Shown one piece after another: positions 9,425-17,623 of a stretch of 64,000 bases of DNA. The notes beneath the pieces were generated by a model that saw only the letters and a program-made list of their open reading frames with translations, did not search any database and was not told the origin of the DNA. The position numbers and the translations under genes were made by a program. Location: positions 69,476 to 133,475 of the forward strand of contig NZ_JAUNTS010000009.1 in NCBI RefSeq assembly GCF_030538595.1. The letters are read 5' to 3'. This stretch comes from Kocuria sp. GTDB taxonomy: Bacteria; Actinomycetota; Actinomycetes; Actinomycetales; Micrococcaceae. Every line of letters starts with the position of its first letter. Positions within the stretch are counted from its first letter, which is position 1.

Positions 9425-9913
9425 TTGATCATCGAGTCCATTGCAGGCAACCTGCACGAACTCCCCGCAGAAGAGAAGGCTGACCTGCACGTGGAGCGCG
9501 TGGCCCTGGAAGGGGCCGCCCTGCGCCAGCGAGTTCAGCGGGTGACCACCGATCACGGCAATGAGCTGGGACTGCGGCTGACCGAACGCCGTGAGCTGCG
9601 CGACGGGGACATCCTGCACCGGGAGGGGCGCAACGTCGTCGTCGTGTCCACGCTGCCCACGGAAGTTCTGGCCATAGCCCCGGCAACTGTGGAGGAAGCG
9701 GCATTTGTGGCGCATTCGCTGGGCAACCGCCACCTGCCGGCGCAATTTTTTGGGCCGGAGGCTGAGTTCGCGGGGCTTGACGGGCATGCGGGTGTGATGG
9801 TGGTTCAGTACGACCACACCGCCGAGCACTTCCTGACCGATCACGGTGTGCGGTTCGCCCGCCTGGACCGCGTGATGGACGTTCCCTTCCGGCACGCCGA
9901 GCACACGCACTGA
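9425..9913 (+). CDS. ureE: Urease accessory protein UreE (nickel metallochaperone)
   Basis: UreE delivers Ni(II) to the UreDFG-apo-urease complex. The 162 aa include the N-terminal peptide-binding-like domain and the family motif GNRHLPAQF, then YDHTAEHFL, which carries metal-binding histidines. The C-terminus is short (RHAEHTH) with no polyhistidine tail, so nickel storage capacity is probably modest. The TTG start at 9425 has CAGGAG just upstream. The stop overlaps the ureF ATG (TGATG). It follows ureC after 44 bases. Confidence 0.9.
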   Translation: MIIESIAGNLHELPAEEKADLHVERVALEGAALRQRVQRVTTDHGNELGLRLTERRELRDGDILHREGRNVVVVSTLPTEVLAIAPATVEEAAFVAHSLGNRHLPAQFFGPEAEFAGLDGHAGVMVVQYDHTAEHFLTDHGVRFARLDRVMDVPFRHAEHTH

Positions 9914-10596
9914 TGACCGTCTCCCTGGATTCCGGGCTGCTGACCATGCTGCAGTTCTCCGACTCCGCGCTGCCCACGGGTGCCTTCAGCCAGTCGTTGG
10001 GCTTGGAAACCGCAATCAACGACGACGTCGTCCACGATGAACCGACCTTTCACGCATGGCTGCGCCGCTTCCTGCTCCACCAACTGGTTCCGGCCGATGG
10101 CTGGGCAATTCGTGCGGTGGCCCACGACCGTGCAGACCCCGTGACGGTGGATGCCATGCTGCACGCCATGAGCCTTCCGGTTCAGATCCGGGAAGCCAAT
10201 GCGGCCATGGGGCGGCGGGCCGTGCAGATTGCGGCGGAGAACTTTCCCGTCCGGTCCGTGACCGACTACGCCCGGGTGGTTTCCGCCCGGGACGCGGTGG
10301 GCAGCGTTCCCGTGGTGCTGGCCCTGTTGGCCCGTGAACACGGCACGGACTGGCAGGACACCTGTGCTGCGCACCTGTTCACGTCCCTGACCGCGCTGAC
10401 GCAGAACGCTGTGCGGGGCATCCCGATCGGTCAAAACGCAGGTCAGAGGGTACTGCGCGCCATGCACCCGGAGGTGGCCCGGGCTGTGGAGCGGGTGGAG
10501 GTCTTGACGGAGGACCAGGTGGGCGCGGTCAGTCCCGCGTTGGAGATCGACCAAATGCGTCATGCCTGGCAACGAGCCCGGATGTTCATGTCATGA
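9913..10596 (+). CDS. ureF: Urease accessory protein UreF
   Basis: UreF bridges UreD and UreG and acts as a gatekeeper for GTP-dependent nickel insertion. The 227 aa match the family, with SDSALPTGAFSQSLGLETAI near residues 16-35 and the helical body and C-terminal ISPALEID-like segment (AVSPALEIDQMRHAWQRARMF). The ATG overlaps the ureE stop by one base. After ureF the cluster is interrupted by about 650 bases holding an antisense toxin-antitoxin pair before ureG resumes. Confidence 0.9.
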   Translation: MTVSLDSGLLTMLQFSDSALPTGAFSQSLGLETAINDDVVHDEPTFHAWLRRFLLHQLVPADGWAIRAVAHDRADPVTVDAMLHAMSLPVQIREANAAMGRRAVQIAAENFPVRSVTDYARVVSARDAVGSVPVVLALLAREHGTDWQDTCAAHLFTSLTALTQNAVRGIPIGQNAGQRVLRAMHPEVARAVERVEVLTEDQVGAVSPALEIDQMRHAWQRARMFMS

Positions 10597-10627
10597 ACGG
10601 TGGTTCCTCCACAGCCCAGTATTCGGC

Positions 10628-10966
10628 TCAGGCGTCAATCAGAGTTGCCACGGTGGCTCGCAGTTGCCGCAGGACCGCCGGTCCCACATTGCCGATGCGC
10701 GCTGAGACCCGCGTGGTGGCCACGGAACGGATGTGCTGGCATTGTGCGGCCGATTCTGCGCTCAGTCCATTGTGTAAATCCGCCTCGATGACCACCTCAG
10801 AGCCGCTCTCGCGCAGAGTGCGGGTCAACGGAACCACCTGGATCACGTTGGGCTCACCGCGCAAGACTTGTTCGGCGGTGACAACCACGGCTGGCCGCAT
10901 CAGACCGGCCTCGGGGCCGGATGGCATGCCGAGGTTGAGTTCGACCACGTCACCCTGCGTCAGCAT
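10628..10966 (-). CDS. MazF/PemK-family toxin (predicted endoribonuclease)
   Basis: The predicted growth-regulating mRNA interferase is about 112 aa from the ATG at 10966. MazF/PemK features are the beta-strand start GDVVELNLG, RPAVVVTAEQ, NVIQVVPLTRT and the conserved QCQHIRSV followed by a helical end. An upstream ATG at 10990 or GTG near it would add eight or more residues. It overlaps the end of the upstream ribbon-helix-helix gene, as expected for a two-gene toxin-antitoxin operon. The pair lies antisense between ureF and ureG. Toxicity is inferred from family only. Confidence 0.85.
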   Translation of the reverse strand: MLTQGDVVELNLGMPSGPEAGLMRPAVVVTAEQVLRGEPNVIQVVPLTRTLRESGSEVVIEADLHNGLSAESAAQCQHIRSVATTRVSARIGNVGPAVLRQLRATVATLIDA

Positions 10967-11147
10967 CAAGCCAGGCGAGTTCATCGTCACGCAGGGGGGA
11001 GGACAGGTCCTGTCCCATGAGCTCTTGCTTCAACAGGCGAGTGGCGCGATCAATGGTGTCCGTCAGGGATTCGCCACGCACGGCGGCCAGGTCATTCAAC
11101 GAATCCCGCGTGGCCCGGGTGACGCGGATGGTGGTGGTGTCACTCAT
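10950..11147 (-). CDS. Ribbon-helix-helix antitoxin
   Basis: A 65-aa protein starts at ATG 11147 with MSDTTTIRVTRATRDSLNDL, a ribbon-helix-helix (Arc/MetJ-type) DNA-binding N-terminus. An acidic C-terminus (SPLRDDELAWLDADAG) would bind and neutralise the toxin. The open frame extends to 11177, but the conserved strand begins right after the chosen start. It overlaps the downstream MazF-like gene by 17 bases. Such antitoxins normally repress their own promoter, here expected in the about 100 bases before ureG, where it could interfere with ureG expression (inference). Confidence 0.82.
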   Translation of the reverse strand: MSDTTTIRVTRATRDSLNDLAAVRGESLTDTIDRATRLLKQELMGQDLSSPLRDDELAWLDADAG

Positions 11148-11244
11148 GTGGCTGAGCCTAGAGCATGTAGACATCAAGGTCTACAGCGAACGGTGGATGC
11201 GGCGGCCGTCGTCGTGAATCAAGAACCAGATCAAGGAGGCAAAC

Positions 11245-11865
11245 ATGGCAACTGAGCCGATTCGGATTGGCGTGGGCGGGCCGGTGGGTGCGGGCAAGAC
11301 CCAGCTGGTGGAGCGGATCACGCGCGCGCTGGACGGTGAGGTGTCCACGGCGGCGATCACCAACGACATCTACACCATTGAGGATGCCAAGATTCTGGCG
11401 CGTACCTCCGTGCTGGATGAAGACCGGATTGTGGGTCTGGAAACCGGGGGCTGTCCGCACACGGCCATCCGGGAGGACACCTCCATGAACGAGGCCGCCA
11501 TTGAGCAGCTGGTGAGCAAACACCCGGATCTGCAGGTGATTTTTGTGGAATCCGGCGGGGACAACTTGTCGGCCACGTTTTCGCCGGAGCTGGTGGACTT
11601 CTCCATTTACATCATTGACGTGGCCCAGGGGGAGAAGATTCCCCGCAAGGCAGGCCAGGGCATGATCAAGTCCGATCTGTTTGTGATCAACAAGACCGAC
11701 CTGGCGCCCTACGTGGGGGCTGATTTGTCCGTGATGGAGGCGGATTCGCGGGTGTTCCGCAAGGACAAGCCCTTTGCCTTCACCAACCTCAAGACAGATG
11801 AGGGTCTGGAGACCGTGCTGGACTGGATTCGGCGTGACGTGCTGATGCTGGACCTGGCCCAGTGA
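11245..11865 (+). CDS. ureG: Urease accessory GTPase UreG
   Basis: This SIMIBI-class GTPase powers nickel insertion into urease. The 206 aa contain the P-loop [10 protein letters not shown] near residue 10, the nickel-binding CPH motif ([11 protein letters not shown]), the switch [17 protein letters not shown] and the guanine-specificity motif NKTDLA. There is no histidine-rich N-terminus. The ATG at 11245 has a strong AAGGAGG. It is the first urease gene after the toxin-antitoxin insertion and ends one base before the TTG proposed for ureD. Confidence 0.95.
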   Translation: MATEPIRIGVGGPVGAGKTQLVERITRALDGEVSTAAITNDIYTIEDAKILARTSVLDEDRIVGLETGGCPHTAIREDTSMNEAAIEQLVSKHPDLQVIFVESGGDNLSATFSPELVDFSIYIIDVAQGEKIPRKAGQGMIKSDLFVINKTDLAPYVGADLSVMEADSRVFRKDKPFAFTNLKTDEGLETVLDWIRRDVLMLDLAQ

Positions 11866-11866
11866 C

Positions 11867-12733
11867 TTGGCACCTGACGTGGTTTCTGAGGTGACGGCGG
11901 ACCAGTTGACCGGCGGCCTGCGGCTGGAGGTGGAGCGGCGCGGGGATCAGAACGTGGTGACCGGCCAGCGCCATCACGGGGCCCTGCGGCTCCTGCGTCC
12001 GCTGTATCTGGACTCCTCCGGACAGCCGTGTCTGACCGTGGTCAATCCCGGTGGCGGTTACGTCGGCGGGGACAGGTATTCACTCTGCGTGAATGTGGGC
12101 TCGGGTGCATCAGCGCTGGTCACCACGCAATCGGCCACCAAGGTCTACCGCAGCACCGGATCGGTTGTGGTTCAAGAACAATCGTTCACCGTGGGCCCCG
12201 GTGCCACCCTGGAGGTGGTTCCGGATGCTCTGATCGCTTACGCGGAGGCCGACTACCTCCAGCGCACCCACGTCACCGTGTCACCGAGCGCACGCGTGGT
12301 GCTCACGGACGTCATCACCCCGGGGTGGGCGCCGGACGGTTCGCTCTATCGGTGGTCTTCGGTGCTGCTGCGCACCACCGTGGCGCGGCCGGACGGGAGA
12401 CTGATCACCCTGGACACACTGCGGTTGGTTCCCCACGACGACGCCGTGGCTGATCACGGTTTCATGGCTGGGCGCACCCATCTGGGCACGTTGTTGGCGG
12501 TGGCCCCGGAGATTGATGCACGTGTGGTGGAAGCCGTGCACCAGCTGTTGACCCAACGTGAAGCCACGGAACCTGGGTTGCGATGCGGGGTCACGCCGCT
12601 GAGTGAACCCGGCTTGGCTGTTCGGATTTTGGGGCCATCCACGGAGGTCATTCACAACCTGCTCTTGGATGCTCACGCCATCTTGCGTGGTCACTGGGGA
12701 AATCAGCCACGCCTGAATCTACGAAAGTACTGA
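11867..12733 (+). CDS. ureD: Urease accessory protein UreD
   Basis: UreD (UreH) forms the channel in the UreD-F-G complex that passes nickel to apo-urease. The product is about 288 aa from TTG 11867. Family features include VNPGGGYVGGDRY, TTQSATKVYRS, PDALIAYAEADY and the LTDVITPGWAPDG segment. The start is uncertain because no clear ribosome binding site precedes the TTG; GTG at 11879 or 11891 are alternatives. It follows ureG immediately and precedes the nickel permease by five bases. Divergence from better-known UreD proteins is normal for this fast-evolving family. Confidence 0.85.
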   Translation: MAPDVVSEVTADQLTGGLRLEVERRGDQNVVTGQRHHGALRLLRPLYLDSSGQPCLTVVNPGGGYVGGDRYSLCVNVGSGASALVTTQSATKVYRSTGSVVVQEQSFTVGPGATLEVVPDALIAYAEADYLQRTHVTVSPSARVVLTDVITPGWAPDGSLYRWSSVLLRTTVARPDGRLITLDTLRLVPHDDAVADHGFMAGRTHLGTLLAVAPEIDARVVEAVHQLLTQREATEPGLRCGVTPLSEPGLAVRILGPSTEVIHNLLLDAHAILRGHWGNQPRLNLRKY

Positions 12734-12738
12734 GATCA

Positions 12739-13839
12739 ATGACTGCAACTCTTGAGGTTGGCACCCAGCCTGCGGAAGTCCAGGTGCGCGAACGCAGATC
12801 CACGCTCTTGGTGTCCCTGACCGTCTTGGTCCTGCACGCCCTGGGGTGGGGGACTCTGCTCTTGTTTGTGATGCCAGCTGATCTGAGCTTGGGGGTGCAG
12901 GCCGATGGCACCACCGCAATGTTCACCGGTGCGTTGGGGGTCACGGCCTTTTTGCTGGGGGTGCGCCACGCCTTCGATGCTGACCACATTGCCGCGATCG
13001 ACAACACCACTCGGCGGTTGCTTGCTGAAGGTCGGCCGGCCTCCACCGTTGGTTTCTGGTTCTCCATGGGACATTCCACGGTGGTGGTGGGGCTGTGCCT
13101 CCTGTTGGCTTTTGGGCTTTCCGCTCTGATGGGACCGGTGGCAGATGAGGGCTCCGCTTGGCACCAGTTCACCGGAGTCTGGGGGCCGCTGGTGGCGGGA
13201 CTGTTCCTGTTGGCCATCGCGGCGCTGAACATTGTCACGTTGCGTCGGATATTGGCTTCGCGCGGGGCGCGCACGGGTTCGTCGTCGGACTCGGTGGCTG
13301 ATCCCGGTGCGGAGGGACACGTTGCGGGCGGTCCCGTCACACGGTTGCTGGACCGGATCGGAGCGCGAATCCGTACGCCGCGGCAGATGTACGTGGTGGG
13401 GCTGCTGTTCGGTTTTGGGTTCGACACCGCCACGGAGATCAGCCTGCTCCTACTGGCTGGAACCGCAGGACTGGCGGCCGTTCCATGGTGGGCGGTGCTC
13501 ACGTTGCCGCTGCTGTTCACCGCCGGGATGAGCACCTTTGATCTGGCACAAGGCTGGGTGGCACGCAGGGCCTATGGGTGGGCCGACTCCGATCCCAAGC
13601 GGCTGCTGACCTACAACATCGGAATCACCACCGTGTCCGTGATGGTGGCGCTGGTGGTGGGTGCGGCGTCGTTGTCCGGGGCGTTGGCGCAATGGTTCGG
13701 GGTGCCGGATGTCTTCGCGTGGACGGACTCGGTCGGTCTGGAGGCGTGGGGCTTTGCACTGGCCGGGGTGTTGCTGGTGGCGTGGATCGGCGTCGTCGTG
13801 ATGCGCGCCCTGACCCGCTCCACCCGCCGTCCCGCGTGA
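12739..13839 (+). CDS. Nickel/cobalt permease, NiCoT (HoxN/NixA) family
   Basis: This 366-aa integral membrane transporter should supply Ni(II) for urease. The family signature HAFDADHIAAIDN (HX4DH) lies near residue 76, and other NiCoT segments FSMGHSTVVV, LFGFGFDTATEI and TLPLLFTAGMSTFD are present. About eight membrane helices are visible, with a polar loop near residue 180. The ATG at 12739 follows the ureD stop by five bases, so it is co-transcribed with the urease accessory genes. The stop codon is the first triplet of the palindrome at 13837-13904, which probably terminates this operon. Confidence 0.93.
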   Translation: MTATLEVGTQPAEVQVRERRSTLLVSLTVLVLHALGWGTLLLFVMPADLSLGVQADGTTAMFTGALGVTAFLLGVRHAFDADHIAAIDNTTRRLLAEGRPASTVGFWFSMGHSTVVVGLCLLLAFGLSALMGPVADEGSAWHQFTGVWGPLVAGLFLLAIAALNIVTLRRILASRGARTGSSSDSVADPGAEGHVAGGPVTRLLDRIGARIRTPRQMYVVGLLFGFGFDTATEISLLLLAGTAGLAAVPWWAVLTLPLLFTAGMSTFDLAQGWVARRAYGWADSDPKRLLTYNIGITTVSVMVALVVGAASLSGALAQWFGVPDVFAWTDSVGLEAWGFALAGVLLVAWIGVVVMRALTRSTRRPA

Positions 13840-13904
13840 GGTCACCGGTTGTTGTTGAGATCACCGGCTACAGGCGGTGATCTCAACAACAACCGGTGAC
13901 CTCA
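13837..13904. repeat. Long palindrome, family A (copy 2); probable bidirectional terminator
   Basis: The outer arms TGAGGTCACCGGTTGTTGTT and AACAACAACCGGTGACCTCA are perfect complements, and an inner GAGATCACCG/CGGTGATCTC arm continues the stem. It starts on the TGA of the nickel permease gene and ends 21 bases before the 3' end of the convergent CAAX-protease-like gene. No T-tract follows. Placement at converging 3' ends argues for transcription termination or mRNA 3'-end protection. Confidence 0.85.
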
Positions 13905-13924
13905 TGGTGCGGGTGCGGGCCAGG

Positions 13925-14677
13925 TCATGAGAAGTAGGGCAGCACAATACCCAGGACCGTCGCATCAACCACGCAAGCCATGATCACCGGTGCCCACAGG
14001 TTTCCGTACCAGAGCCTTGCCGCCGTCAGAGCCACGCCCAGCAGCAGGCTGTAGAGGATCGCGGTGGCGTCCAGGTGGACCGCCGCAAAAATGACCACCG
14101 TGATGCCCGCGGCGGCAAGGATGGGCATGTACTGCAGCAGCCAGTCCAGGAGGATTCGGCGGAAGAGGATTTCCTGAATCGGTGCCAGAACCAGACTGGG
14201 CACCAGGACCAAGATCAATCCATATGGAGTTTCGGGGCTGATCTGTGCCTGGGGCCCTGTGCCGGGGCGCAAACTCATGACGTTCAGTGCCAGTCCAATG
14301 GTGGTGAACAGCAAAGTGGTCAGGGCCACCACCACGGGGATTTGCCACGTCAGGTGCCACAGCGAGTGCCGACCGGGGCGGAACCCCAGGTCATGCCACG
14401 TCCACCTCCGTAGAAAGAGGAACCAGAAGGCCGTGGTGGCCACAGCAATGCTGGTCACCAGGCTGGTCGCCAGGGCGCCGGTGGTGCCGAAGGCAAGCCC
14501 ACCCAGAACCACGCCGACCGATGTGCCCAGATCCGTCAACACAATGAGCAGTGCGGCGTAGAGCCCATCCCAAAGCGTAGGTTTTGGCGCCAGGCCAGCA
14601 GCCTGGGCCTTCTTGCGTTGCCCGTCCATCCAACTGCGGGGTTCTGTTTCTGAAGCCACGAATTTTGCGGTGACCAT
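13925..14677 (-). CDS. CPBP (CAAX protease/bacteriocin-processing) family membrane protein, catalytic motifs degenerate
   Basis: This 250-aa membrane protein has about seven hydrophobic segments. It resembles the CPBP/Abi glutamic intramembrane protease family, with motif 1 as QEILFRR and motif 2 as FAAVH. Motif 1 normally reads EExxxR, and here the first glutamate is glutamine. The third motif (HxxxN/D) appears as ACVVD without histidine. So it may have lost protease activity. ATG 14677 has GGGAG upstream; a TTG at 14707 would extend it by 10 residues. It is flanked on both sides by family A palindromes. Confidence 0.75.
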   Translation of the reverse strand: MVTAKFVASETEPRSWMDGQRKKAQAAGLAPKPTLWDGLYAALLIVLTDLGTSVGVVLGGLAFGTTGALATSLVTSIAVATTAFWFLFLRRWTWHDLGFRPGRHSLWHLTWQIPVVVALTTLLFTTIGLALNVMSLRPGTGPQAQISPETPYGLILVLVPSLVLAPIQEILFRRILLDWLLQYMPILAAAGITVVIFAAVHLDATAILYSLLLGVALTAARLWYGNLWAPVIMACVVDATVLGIVLPYFS

Positions 14678-15058
14678 GACACCCGTTCTCCCATTTCCCC
14701 TCCCCAATGGAGTGCCCCGGTTCCGGAGACAGTGTGCGGTCCCCGGTCCGCAGGGAACCTTTGATCAGTCGTCTCATGTGAGGTGCGTGAGAGGACTGAG
14801 CAGCCCAAGTGGTTCCATCTGCTGCTTCCATTCTAGGTGCTCACATAGAAATTCATGTATCCGCGAACTTCTTGTGGGGTGAGTCAGCAAAAACGCTACG
14901 GACAACGGCGCGGGCGCTGCTCAAGCTGCAGTGAACCATGAGATCACCGGTTGTTGTTGAGAGCACCGGTTACAGGCGGTGATCTCAACAACAACCGGTG
15001 ATCTCGGCGGGGGAGGGAGGAGAGAGGGAGGGACGACGGCGCGCTCGCGCGCTGCGGC
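14678..15058. other. Intergenic region between ald and the CPBP-like gene
   Basis: This 381-base gap separates the stop of ald from the start of the CPBP-like gene, both on the minus strand. It holds the family A palindrome at 14940-15005. The remaining bases must contain the promoter of the CPBP-like gene, but no clear -35/-10 pair was identified. No coding potential was recognised. Confidence 0.5.
14940..15005. repeat. Long palindrome, family A (copy 3)
   Basis: The outer arms GAGATCACCGGTTGTTGTT and AACAACAACCGGTGATCTC are perfect complements, with an imperfect inner arm (GAGAGCACCG against CGGTGATCTC). It is almost identical to the element at 13837-13904. It lies 53 bases beyond the ald stop codon, in the position of a terminator for ald. 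Confidence 0.85.
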
Positions 15059-16150
15059 TCAGGCGGCGGGCAACTCCGGGAACTCCGCCGCAATGGCTGA
15101 ATGCTGGATCTTGCCGCCGGAGACCAGAACGCCCCGTCCCAGCGCCGGGTTGGACTCGCAGGCGGACTCCCAGCCGGCATCGGCCAATTGCAGCGCGTAG
15201 GGCAAAGTGGCGTTGGTCAACCCGTTGGTGGAGGTCACGGGCACAGCGCCGGGCATGTTGGCCACGCAGTAGAACGTGGCAGGTCCCACCGTGAACGTTG
15301 GGTCATCGTGTGACGTGGCGCGGGTGTCCTCAAAGCAGCCACCTTGATCCACGGCAATGTCCACCAGCACGGAGCCTTCCATCATGCGCTCCACCAGATC
15401 ATGGGGAACCACTTTGGGAGCCTTACGGCCTGGCACCAGCACGGCACCGATCACCAGGTCGGAGCGCAGCAGGCACTTTTCGATTTCCAACGGGCTGGAG
15501 ACCACGGTGCGCACCCGGCTCCCGTACTGGTCATCCACCCGCCGCAGGGCATCAATGGACAGATCGAGCACGGTCACATCAGCCCCAAGCCCCACCAGCT
15601 GACTCAGCGCGTTGGACCCTGCGTTGCCCGCACCGATCACAGTGGCCACAGCGGGTCGAACGCCCGGGATGCCCGGCACCAGCAGTCCTCGTCCGCCACT
15701 GGTGGACAGCAACAAGTGGGCTCCCACCAGCGCGGCCATCCGCCCCGCCACCTCGGACATGGGCGCCAGGAGGGGCAGGGCGCCGTCGTTGGTTTCCACG
15801 TTTTCGTAGGCAATGGCGGTGGCGCCTGCCTCCACCAGGGCTCGGGTGAGTTCTTCGGAGGCGGCCAGATGCAGGTAGGTGAAGAGCACCAGGTCGGAGC
15901 GGAGGTACTGGTACTCGGCAGGCACCGGTTCCTTGACCTTGAGCACCAGCTGTGCACCCCAGGCTTCCTCCACAGAGACCATGCGGGCACCGGCCTCCGC
16001 ATACTCCTCATCCGGAATCCGCGACCCCACCCCGGCGCCGTGCTCCACCACGACGTCGTGCCCGTGCAACACCAACTGATGCACACCTGCCGGCGTGATG
16101 GCCACGCGGTCCTCTTGGTTCTTGGTCTCTTTGGGAATGCCGATGAGCAT
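15059..16150 (-). CDS. ald: Alanine dehydrogenase
   Basis: This enzyme interconverts L-alanine and pyruvate plus ammonium with NAD(H), and can act in ammonium assimilation or alanine catabolism. It is 363 aa, close to the usual 370. The start MLIGIPKETKNQEDRVAITP is diagnostic. Substrate residues lie in KVKEPV and THLHLA-like (FTYLHLAAS), and the NAD-binding loop is VIGAGNAGSNA. The ATG at 16150 has GAAAGG six bases upstream; an upstream open frame to 16300 lacks family sequence. Proximity to the urease cluster fits nitrogen metabolism, though it is on the other strand and transcribed alone. Confidence 0.93.
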   Translation of the reverse strand: MLIGIPKETKNQEDRVAITPAGVHQLVLHGHDVVVEHGAGVGSRIPDEEYAEAGARMVSVEEAWGAQLVLKVKEPVPAEYQYLRSDLVLFTYLHLAASEELTRALVEAGATAIAYENVETNDGALPLLAPMSEVAGRMAALVGAHLLLSTSGGRGLLVPGIPGVRPAVATVIGAGNAGSNALSQLVGLGADVTVLDLSIDALRRVDDQYGSRVRTVVSSPLEIEKCLLRSDLVIGAVLVPGRKAPKVVPHDLVERMMEGSVLVDIAVDQGGCFEDTRATSHDDPTFTVGPATFYCVANMPGAVPVTSTNGLTNATLPYALQLADAGWESACESNPALGRGVLVSGGKIQHSAIAAEFPELPAA

Positions 16151-16233
16151 GGTGCGCCTTTCGTGGAGCCGGTAAGCGAGCAGGTGCCGCCGGTGGGCGG
16201 AACCGGAACCGTGCGGGGGCCGATCAGCACCCG

Positions 16234-16247
16234 CACACTCCAGTGTG
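16234..16247. promoter_or_regulatory. 14-bp palindrome upstream of ald (possible operator)
   Basis: CACACTCCAGTGTG has perfect 6-bp arms and lies 84 bases upstream of the ald ATG. Alanine dehydrogenase genes are often controlled by Lrp/AldR-type regulators, but no such regulator gene is in the window and the match to a known site was not tested. Confidence 0.25.
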
Positions 16248-16356
16248 GCGCAGCTCACCAATCTGCTACAACCGTTTGGAACACGCTGTGAGCCGCACAA
16301 CCGCCCCGGACGGCGGCCAAAGGCGTGTTCCCAACGGTCAGGGGGAGAGTTTCAGC

Positions 16357-17592
16357 TCACCAGTCATCCCCCACCAGACGGGCCTCCGCAATGGAGGCGC
16401 CCAGCATGAGGGTGCGCATGAACCGTTCGGTGGCGGCAATCAGGAGGTCTTCGCCGTCGCGCACGGCCTCCGACAGGCTCATGGGGACGGGAAGGATGGA
16501 AGCCACGGCGTCGATTCCGATTCCATGCACCGCATCCGAACCCTGCCCCAGCGTGCCGGCCAGCCCGATCACGGGCACGCCTTGATCGGAGGCGCGGCGG
16601 GCCACCTCCGCCGGAACCTTGCCGCGCGGGGTCTGGAAGTCGATGGCGCCCTCCGCAGTGATCACCAGATCGGCACCGCGAATGGACTTGTCCAGGTCAA
16701 TCCCGGCCAGTCCGGAATCCAGCAGGGCCTCAAAACGGGGAACCAGGGAAGCGCCGACGGCGGCCAGTCCCGCTCCCAGCCCACCGGAGGCACCCGTACC
16801 CACTCCCTGGGCAAAGTCGGTGCCCTGAGCGGTGTCAATGCAGTCCCGTTCCAGCACCCGAGCCCAGTTGTCGAATCCGGCAGCCAGCTGCTCCACCTGC
16901 TCCGGGGTGGCGCCCTTCTGCGGCCCGAACACCCGGGCAACACCGCGCGGACCGGTCAACACATTGTGCGGGTTCAGGGCCAGCACCACCTGGGCCTTCC
17001 CGGAGGCCAGGGCCGGATGCAGACCGGAGAGATCCAGCCGATCCACGCGGGACAACTCTGCACCTCCCTGCCCCACTTCCTCCCCGGAGGCATCCAACAC
17101 GCGGACGCCGAGTGCCTGGAGGGCGCCCAGCCCGCCGTCGGAGGTTCCGGAGTCACCACAGCCCACCACCACGGAGGTGACCCCGGTGTCCAGGGCGGCG
17201 GCGATCAGCTCACCCACACCGCGTGTGGTGGTCAGGGTGGGATCGCGGCGGTCCTGGGGCACCAGCCGCAGGCCGGCTGCGGCGGCCATCTCCACCACGG
17301 CTCGACCTTCAGATGAACCGCCGAGCCGCGCCCAGTGCGAATCCACGGGATCTCCCACGGGGCCGGTCACGGTGCGGTTCACGATCGAACCACCGGTGGC
17401 TGCGGCCAGCGTGCGGGCGGTTCCTTCGCCGCCGTCGGCAATGGGGACGGTGCGCACCCGAACACCGGGTACGGCCCGGCGAACCCCGGCACCAATGGCG
17501 CGGGCAACTTGTTCAGCATCCAGGGATTCCTTGAATCCGGAGGGCGCCACCAGGACGCGGCGGACAAAAGCGGTGGACGGCATGGAAGTCAT
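16357..17592 (-). CDS. Glycerate kinase (GlxK/GarK type)
   Basis: This enzyme phosphorylates D-glycerate (family product 2- or 3-phosphoglycerate; GarK/GlxK-type enzymes make the 2-phospho form). It is 411 aa. Family features include LVAPSGFKESLDA near the start, IADGGEGT, GCGDSGTSDGG, GPQKGATPEQV and the GTGASGGLGAGLAA loop followed by DLVITAEGAIDFQT. ATG 17592 has AAAGGAG eight bases upstream. It is the last gene of a minus-strand unit with a SLC13-type transporter 31 bases upstream, which suggests uptake followed by phosphorylation of glycerate or a related acid. Confidence 0.9.
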   Translation of the reverse strand: MTSMPSTAFVRRVLVAPSGFKESLDAEQVARAIGAGVRRAVPGVRVRTVPIADGGEGTARTLAAATGGSIVNRTVTGPVGDPVDSHWARLGGSSEGRAVVEMAAAAGLRLVPQDRRDPTLTTTRGVGELIAAALDTGVTSVVVGCGDSGTSDGGLGALQALGVRVLDASGEEVGQGGAELSRVDRLDLSGLHPALASGKAQVVLALNPHNVLTGPRGVARVFGPQKGATPEQVEQLAAGFDNWARVLERDCIDTAQGTDFAQGVGTGASGGLGAGLAAVGASLVPRFEALLDSGLAGIDLDKSIRGADLVITAEGAIDFQTPRGKVPAEVARRASDQGVPVIGLAGTLGQGSDAVHGIGIDAVASILPVPMSLSEAVRDGEDLLIAATERFMRTLMLGASIAEARLVGDDW

Positions 17593-17623
17593 GAGCGGAA
17601 CTCCTTTGGCGGAAAACAGGTAA

